NCBI GenBank assembly: GCA_902787595.1
Contig: CADAHD010000041.1
Span: 1-11,606, forward strand
DNA length: 11,606 nt
Source of the DNA: an uncultured Lachnospiraceae bacterium
GTDB taxonomy: Bacteria > Bacillota_A > Clostridia > Lachnospirales > Lachnospiraceae
Reading direction: 5' to 3'
Positions 7,463 to 11,606 of the stretch are shown here, one piece after another; the stretch's first letter is position 1; each line of letters begins with the position of its first letter. Both the position numbers and the translations under genes were made by a program. Under the pieces are notes generated by a model. The model did no database searches. It saw only the letters and a list, made by a program, of their open reading frames with translations, and was not told where the DNA came from.

Positions 7463-8578
7463 TCAGAATACCGGTAACATCCCGTCGGGAACCGAAAGCC
7501 AGGTTGTATATGGAAGGATATTGATGTACATATCATCCGCCTTATAAAGAAAAGCCAGAAAATACACCGCTCCCCCAAACAGCAATGCAGCCAGAGCCGC
7601 TTCCCTCTTTTTATCCTTAAGACACAATATAAGCTCGGGTATCAGCAAAAGCTGGCTTACATTGAGATAATAACCTATCCTTGATACAAAGGGCACAAAG
7701 GAAAAACAGCTGTACAATAAAAGTGCCAGTATGTTCATCTTAAGATAAAGAGCGCAGGCCGGCCTTTGTGACAGCTCCTTTTTTTCGAACTGATATACAA
7801 AGATATACAGCGCTATCACAGCCAGACAGCGTGCTATATTTACTATGCTGAAATAATCCCCGTTCAGATACTCTTCCTCGTTTACGTATGAAGGATACAG
7901 GAATACAAACAGCTTCATGTAAAGATCCTTAAATACCAGGCCGGATACCCCAAGTGCCGCCAGGACAGCGTAATACCACTTCTTCCAGGGTATATAAGCC
8001 GCAGGATACAGAAGCAGCATTACCAGAGCCGTTTTATGGAAAAGCGCGGCTGCCAGTACGGTGATGAAAAATTTGCCCCACTCTTTTCGTTTTACAAAGC
8101 CAAGCGAATAGAGCCCCATGGCAAGGGCCAGATAATATCTTACCGAATTGTAACTCTGAAAATAAAGGCCAAGCGCCAGAAAGAGAAAGAAGGATATAGC
8201 CATATCGCAGCTCTGTTCATAAAAAGCTTTTATGAAAAAGAATACTGTCGCCACGGCAAAGATCCCGAAGATCACCAGAAAATACTCTCCGCCCAGCGCC
8301 GAATAAACCAGCTTGACGAGTATGTTAAAGCCGGGTTCCGTCACCACATAATGACCGCACCTTACATCATGAAAATGTTCGATATAAGTATAATAATCAT
8401 TCCCTGTATAAAGCCGCAGCACGGAAGGGATAACGAGTATCAAAAACAGGAGCATCAGATAAACCCTGTTAAGGGCTTCCCTTCGCGTCCCCCTCTGCAG
8501 CGTCATCCGGGGTGATATTGCAGCCGCCACGGCCGTGCCTACAGCCAGCAGCAATGTGTACAGTATCATTCCCTGCAT
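7463..8578 (-). CDS. EpsG-family polysaccharide polymerase (Wzy-like), multi-pass membrane protein
   Basis: This 371-residue, very hydrophobic protein has about nine to eleven predicted membrane segments. It would polymerise lipid-linked repeat units on the outer face of the cytoplasmic membrane. Features that resemble the EpsG family are the RLYTGNDYYTY stretch at 55-65 (Arg...Gly-Asn-Asp-Tyr), EPGF at 81-84, NSVRYYLAL at 144-152 and LFHKTALV at 179-186, where the charged residues sit between membrane helices. The usual EpsG length is about 350-400 residues, so it looks complete. It overlaps the preceding glycosyltransferase by 13 bp, with an AAGGA site in front of the first ATG. A start at Met4 is possible. 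It is the only polymerase candidate that can be seen whole in the window. Its linkage specificity is unknown. Confidence 0.88.
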   Translation of the reverse strand: MQGMILYTLLLAVGTAVAAAISPRMTLQRGTRREALNRVYLMLLFLILVIPSVLRLYTGNDYYTYIEHFHDVRCGHYVVTEPGFNILVKLVYSALGGEYFLVIFGIFAVATVFFFIKAFYEQSCDMAISFFLFLALGLYFQSYNSVRYYLALAMGLYSLGFVKRKEWGKFFITVLAAALFHKTALVMLLLYPAAYIPWKKWYYAVLAALGVSGLVFKDLYMKLFVFLYPSYVNEEEYLNGDYFSIVNIARCLAVIALYIFVYQFEKKELSQRPACALYLKMNILALLLYSCFSFVPFVSRIGYYLNVSQLLLIPELILCLKDKKREAALAALLFGGAVYFLAFLYKADDMYINILPYTTWLSVPDGMLPVF

Positions 8579-9357
8579 AGAGTCTTTCCTTTATCGATTC
8601 CCAGATCAAGCAGCTTGAGCGCCCTCACCGGTTTTATTTCCCTGCACATTATCCTGCTCTTTGTGAGCACGAAGCGCAATGCCCAAAGCTTTGCCCATTT
8701 CCCATACAGGAAATGAAACAGCACTCCCCTGTCAAAAAAGAACTTCTCATCATAGCCCTTAAACCATGTGGATTTTCTGCTGCGCTCCGTGCCGATAACG
8801 GAAGATACCGCATATACTTTAAGTCCGGCGCGTATGCAATCCATAAAGAAAAGGCTGTCCTCTCCATTACTGTAAGGCGCTCCGCCCCCGAACAGATGCG
8901 AAAAACGCACTCCCGAATCTTTAAGCTTATCCAGGCGCACGGCAGCGCTGAAGGTAGGATAGCGGCCGCAGTTAAACCAATGCACGCGCTTGCTTTTTTC
9001 TGTCCAGTAGGTACGGCGGTTTGGATTTACCCTTACATTAAAAAGTATCAGATCCGCGTCGGGCCTTCTTCTGAAAGCCTGTATGATACGCGCTGCGTAA
9101 TCATCCTCATAAACTATGTCTTCATCCGAAAAGAGCACAACATCTCCCCAGGCGTTATCCAGAGCAAGATTGCGGCTTTTTCCAACGCCCCTCTCTTTTC
9201 TGTTAAGGACGCGTATCTTCTTTCCGTTCCGGATTAGTTCCTCTTCGCTGTCGCTATCGCCCTGGTTTACTATCACGGCATCAGATTTAAGCCTCATCTT
9301 ACGGGGCAGTTCATCCGTATCCTGTTCAAGAGCTGCTACAAGAACACATAATCTCAT
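8566..9357 (-). CDS. Family 2 glycosyltransferase (GT-A fold)
   Basis: This 263-residue cytoplasmic glycosyltransferase would add one sugar to the growing lipid-linked repeat unit. The N-terminal strand (LCVLVAAL), the NQGDSDSEE region (31-39) and GVGKSRNLAL (57-66) fit the nucleotide-binding half of GT2 enzymes. FSDEDI (76-81) is the likely metal-binding acidic motif. NGEDSLF (164-170) supplies the acidic pair usually found near the catalytic base, and STWFKGYDEKFFFDRG (196-211) resembles a conserved C-terminal stretch of capsule-cluster GT2 proteins as I recall them. No membrane segment is evident. The ATG overlaps the Wzz-like stop as ATGA, and a purine-rich GAGG site about 10 nt upstream supports it. 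The protein is short for GT2 but appears complete. Donor and acceptor cannot be read from the sequence. Confidence 0.9.
   Translation of the reverse strand: MRLCVLVAALEQDTDELPRKMRLKSDAVIVNQGDSDSEEELIRNGKKIRVLNRKERGVGKSRNLALDNAWGDVVLFSDEDIVYEDDYAARIIQAFRRRPDADLILFNVRVNPNRRTYWTEKSKRVHWFNCGRYPTFSAAVRLDKLKDSGVRFSHLFGGGAPYSNGEDSLFFMDCIRAGLKVYAVSSVIGTERSRKSTWFKGYDEKFFFDRGVLFHFLYGKWAKLWALRFVLTKSRIMCREIKPVRALKLLDLGIDKGKTLCRE
8587..8591 (-). promoter_or_regulatory. Shine-Dalgarno site deciding the polymerase start
   Basis: The minus strand reads AAGGA, ending 8 nt before the ATG at 8576-8578. A second in-frame ATG three codons later (8567-8569) would give an ATGA overlap like most neighbours, but it lacks a well-spaced site. 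The first ATG is therefore preferred. Confidence 0.55.
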
Positions 9358-10400
9358 TTTTTCTTTTCCTCTTTTGATGATACTGTAATGTCCTTACCAC
9401 TGCCTGATACTTCTTTTCTGTTTGAATAAAAGTAATAGATCTTATGCAGCTTATGATCGGCTTCGCACATAACCACAGCCGTATCCTGATCCTGCATAAA
9501 GCGCTTAAGCTCTGCTATGCTTATGCTTCCCGCTGCCACACAGCATAGGATCTTTGCATCCTTATTCCCGGTATTGTACTTAATGCTATCCGGCAGCATG
9601 GCTTTGATCCGCTCTCCCGCCTCTGCCGGGACTGCAGTGCCTGCCGGATCCAACATTCTGATCTCATCGGCTCCGGCAAATTCCGCATTAAGAGCTTCCT
9701 TAAGCCTGCCTTCTTCAGCCGCATCATCCTTATTCCTGAAAAGCACGCCCAGACAGCGGCCGCCTGCGGTCTTTACATCCGTGGCGATGCGGATGGTATC
9801 GTCCATAACATATTTATATGAAAGCACGAGTATCGCAGCCAGAATGCCTATTACAGCACCGGCCACAGCCCAGCGTATGATGGTGCTGTTCTCGATCAGC
9901 GGACGCGCGGCATTCCTGTCCAGTACACTGATGCTGTCCATGCCGTCCACATAATTCGGGAATACCATTATGCTCAGCTCAAGCGCATTCATGATCTTGT
10001 TGGCCATTTCCGGATCGGTATCATCGATGTAAACATGAAACATCCTGATATCCGTCATGGTGGGAACGGTGGTGGCCGCAGCTATATATGCTTTATCCGC
10101 GCCTTCGACGACCGCTGCTGCCGAGCCCGCGATCACATCGGTATCTATAACATCATTCCAGGTATAATCGTTGAAATAGGCCTGTGTCTCTTCTTCCTCG
10201 CCTTTTGTAAAATCAATAAGGAACTCCACATCACAGCGGTACAGCTGCGCCGGCGCAAATACCCTCTCCTTGAGAAAGCGGTATCCGCCGAAAAGAACGG
10301 CGCCGATCAGAGCGCCTGTCAGCAGCATCCACAGCCTGCGCACGGATAACATAAGGAAACGCCGCAGGTCGAATCCTCTCTCCGTATCATCATACTTCAA
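9354..10400 (-). CDS. Wzz-like chain-length determinant / polysaccharide copolymerase with extra C-terminal domain
   Basis: This is a 348-residue membrane protein of Wzz/CapA architecture. It has a short cytoplasmic N-terminus, a membrane segment at about 22-42, an extracytoplasmic loop of about 130 residues, and a second membrane segment at about 175-197. Members of this family set polymer length by acting with the polymerase and, in Gram-positives, often control a tyrosine kinase. After the second membrane segment, MDDTIR (199-204) followed by LGVL (217-220) resembles the linker that precedes BY-kinase domains. The remaining 120 or so residues contain no Walker A motif and end in a Lys/Glu-rich tail, so any kinase-like fold would be inactive. 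The start is TTG, overlapping the previous stop as TTGA, behind an excellent ribosome binding site. The next methionine lies inside the first membrane region, which argues against a later start. No separate kinase or phosphatase gene is in the window. Confidence 0.85.
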   Translation of the reverse strand: MKYDDTERGFDLRRFLMLSVRRLWMLLTGALIGAVLFGGYRFLKERVFAPAQLYRCDVEFLIDFTKGEEEETQAYFNDYTWNDVIDTDVIAGSAAAVVEGADKAYIAAATTVPTMTDIRMFHVYIDDTDPEMANKIMNALELSIMVFPNYVDGMDSISVLDRNAARPLIENSTIIRWAVAGAVIGILAAILVLSYKYVMDDTIRIATDVKTAGGRCLGVLFRNKDDAAEEGRLKEALNAEFAGADEIRMLDPAGTAVPAEAGERIKAMLPDSIKYNTGNKDAKILCCVAAGSISIAELKRFMQDQDTAVVMCEADHKLHKIYYFYSNRKEVSGSGKDITVSSKEEKKK

Positions 10401-11606
10401 TTCTTTTTCTCCTCCCCGGCTTTGCCTTCCTTCTTTGCTTCGTTCTCCACGCCCTCGGTAGATTCGGGCTTAAAAAGTATCTTCAGCGTAAGAAGCATCA
10501 GCTTAAGGTCAAGCCATACAGAATAGTTTTCGATGTAAGTAAGATCAAGTTTTAATTTGTCATAAGGAGTGGTATTGTACTTGCCGTATACCTGTGCATA
10601 GCCAGCCAGCCCGGCTTTCACCTTCATACGGAATACAAATTCCGGCATCTCCTTCTCATATTCCTTTATAAGCTGGGGGCGCTCCGGTCTGGGACCTATA
10701 AAGCTCATCTCCCCTTTAAAGATATTCCACAGCTGCGGAAGCTCATCAAGCCTGCAGGCTCTGATAAAACGGCCCACCGGCGTGATGCGGTCATCCTTCT
10801 TGGCAGCCAGTCTTGCCACGCCGTCCTTCTCCGCATCGACCCTCATGCTGCGGAATTTGAGTATCTTAAATTCTTTACCGCCTATGGTGCAGCGGACCTG
10901 CTTGTACAGAACGGGGCCACCGTCATACAGCTTTACAGCCAGCGCCACCAGCAGCATAAAAGGCGAAGACAGTATAAGAAGGATAAATGAGCAGACTATG
11001 TCGATAATGCGCTTTGTCGCCCTCTGCTCCACCGTAAGGGCATATTCGCGTATAAGATAGATAGGCGTGTCAAAGATATGAAGCTCCTCCGTGCCCTTTA
11101 CGAGCACATCGGGTATCTTGGGCATGATATATACGCGCAGCGACCTGGCGTAACAGTATTTGAGCAGCATATTACGTTCCTTGGTGGGGATATCCCAGAG
11201 TACAAGCCCGTCGTAACGCTTCTCAACTTCCTCGCAGATAGCCGGAACGCCTTCCGCTATATCCATGCATTTGCAGATATTGTACTTATCAGGGCGGCTG
11301 GCAAACTTCTGCAGTATGCCTTCAGTCGAACGCTCCCCGCTTACAAGCAGCAGATCCCTGGGCGGGAATAAGCAGCTGTAAACAAACTGAGCGCCTGCCG
11401 TCCAGATCGCTATCCATACAAACTGTATCCCGGTCAATATCAATAATTCCCTGGCCGGAATGACCTTGGTGGCCATCAGCGCCAGGACTGCATATGCCAT
11501 AACATTTGCTATAAGCGTCGAGAAAATCTGGGAGAAGAATACCTCCCAGGCCTTTAAATATCCGACACGGGTGCCTCCGTACATGCGCGAGAACATGAAC
11601 AATATC
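10397..11606 (-). CDS. Polyprenyl-phosphate sugar-1-phosphate transferase (initiating glycosyltransferase), 5' end missing
   Basis: This enzyme would transfer a sugar-1-phosphate from a nucleotide sugar to the membrane polyprenyl phosphate, the first step of repeat-unit assembly. The reading frame is open to the window edge. The TTG near 11600-11602 is probably an internal Leu, because the frame continues upstream (Ile before it) and the usual N-terminal membrane segments are incomplete. Counting from that Leu, two hydrophobic segments lie at about 17-43 and 51-72. A Rossmann-like region follows (about 80-180), then the bacterial sugar transferase domain (about 195-380). That domain shows the membrane-inserted helix (199-222), the KFRSMR stretch near 249-254, the catalytic Asp-Glu pair in LDELPQ (D286, E287) and the PRPERP motif (304-309). 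The C-terminus is a Lys/Glu-rich tail. Its stop overlaps the start of the next gene by 4 bp. The family is clear; the sugar is not predictable. Confidence 0.95.
   Translation of the reverse strand, partial: ILFMFSRMYGGTRVGYLKAWEVFFSQIFSTLIANVMAYAVLALMATKVIPARELLILTGIQFVWIAIWTAGAQFVYSCLFPPRDLLLVSGERSTEGILQKFASRPDKYNICKCMDIAEGVPAICEEVEKRYDGLVLWDIPTKERNMLLKYCYARSLRVYIMPKIPDVLVKGTEELHIFDTPIYLIREYALTVEQRATKRIIDIVCSFILLILSSPFMLLVALAVKLYDGGPVLYKQVRCTIGGKEFKILKFRSMRVDAEKDGVARLAAKKDDRITPVGRFIRACRLDELPQLWNIFKGEMSFIGPRPERPQLIKEYEKEMPEFVFRMKVKAGLAGYAQVYGKYNTTPYDKLKLDLTYIENYSVWLDLKLMLLTLKILFKPESTEGVENEAKKEGKAGEEKKN
10409..10417 (-). promoter_or_regulatory. Strong Shine-Dalgarno site supporting a TTG start
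   Basis: On the minus strand this reads GGGGAGGAG and ends 8 nt before the TTG at 10398-10400. It lies inside the charged C-terminal tail codons of the sugar transferase. The strength and spacing of this site are the main reason to accept TTG as the start of the Wzz-like gene. Confidence 0.75.

Noticed and set aside
8216..8236. Perfect 9-bp inverted repeat with a 3-nt spacer (TTCATAAAA / TTTTATGAA)
   Set aside because: It is AT-rich, lies in the middle of the polymerase coding frame and matches ordinary Phe/Ile/Lys codons there. No T-run or operator context; probably chance.
8036..8515. Plus-strand frame of 159 codons opposite the polymerase
   Set aside because: It is antisense to a multi-pass membrane protein whose hydrophobic codons produce a Lys/Gln/Arg-rich shadow.
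8713..9237. Plus-strand frame of 174 codons opposite the small GT2
   Set aside because: It is antisense to conserved GT2 motifs (DED, GED) and shows no domain of its own.
9517..9954. Plus-strand frame of 145 codons opposite the Wzz-like gene
   Set aside because: The Ala/Ser-rich antisense translation mirrors the Ala-rich sense protein. There is no independent support.
11600..11602. TTG as the start of the sugar transferase
   Set aside because: The frame continues upstream to the window edge, no ribosome binding site can be seen, and the N-terminal membrane region would be incomplete. It is more likely an internal Leu codon.

Overview
The window is a slice of one polysaccharide (capsule/exopolysaccharide-type) biosynthesis operon. 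Every convincing gene lies on the minus strand, so the operon reads from high to low coordinates. Eleven genes tile the window from end to end. Six junctions overlap (five by 4 bp, one by 13 bp) and the other four have gaps of 3 to 16 bp. No gene-free stretch exceeds about 16 bases, and no RNA gene, mobile element, CRISPR array, promoter or rho-independent terminator is visible. Both ends are cut inside genes, so the operon extends beyond the window in both directions.

The likely host is a Gram-positive Clostridia-type bacterium (Bacillota), plausibly a Lachnospiraceae member. This rests on the EpsG-type polymerase, the two-membrane-segment Wzz-like protein, strong purine-rich Shine-Dalgarno sites and frequent ATA codons. 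It is an inference; no taxonomic marker gene is present.

Order in the direction of transcription: (1) the 3' part of a polyprenyl-phosphate sugar-1-phosphate transferase that would start the repeat unit on the lipid carrier; (2) a Wzz-like chain-length/copolymerase protein with an unusual soluble C-terminal domain; (3) a small family 2 glycosyltransferase; (4) an EpsG-family multi-pass membrane protein, the probable polymerase; (5) a WfgS/WcaE-like family 2 glycosyltransferase that most likely starts at a TTG codon; (6) a family 4 glycosyltransferase; (7) and (8) two tandem, clearly paralogous family 4 glycosyltransferases; (9) a classical family 2 glycosyltransferase; (10) an ABC exporter resembling PglK, the lipid-linked oligosaccharide flippase; (11) the first 57 codons of a multi-pass membrane protein of unknown function.

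Together these suggest a Wzy-like pathway. The initiating transferase loads the first sugar, up to six cytoplasmic glycosyltransferases extend it, a flippase moves the lipid-linked unit across the membrane, and the EpsG-like polymerase joins units under control of the Wzz-like protein. The notable points are a PglK-type ABC flippase with an EpsG-type polymerase in one operon (no Wzx in the window), the tandem GT4 pair, the degenerate-looking C-terminal domain on the Wzz-like protein, and two TTG starts with strong ribosome binding sites.
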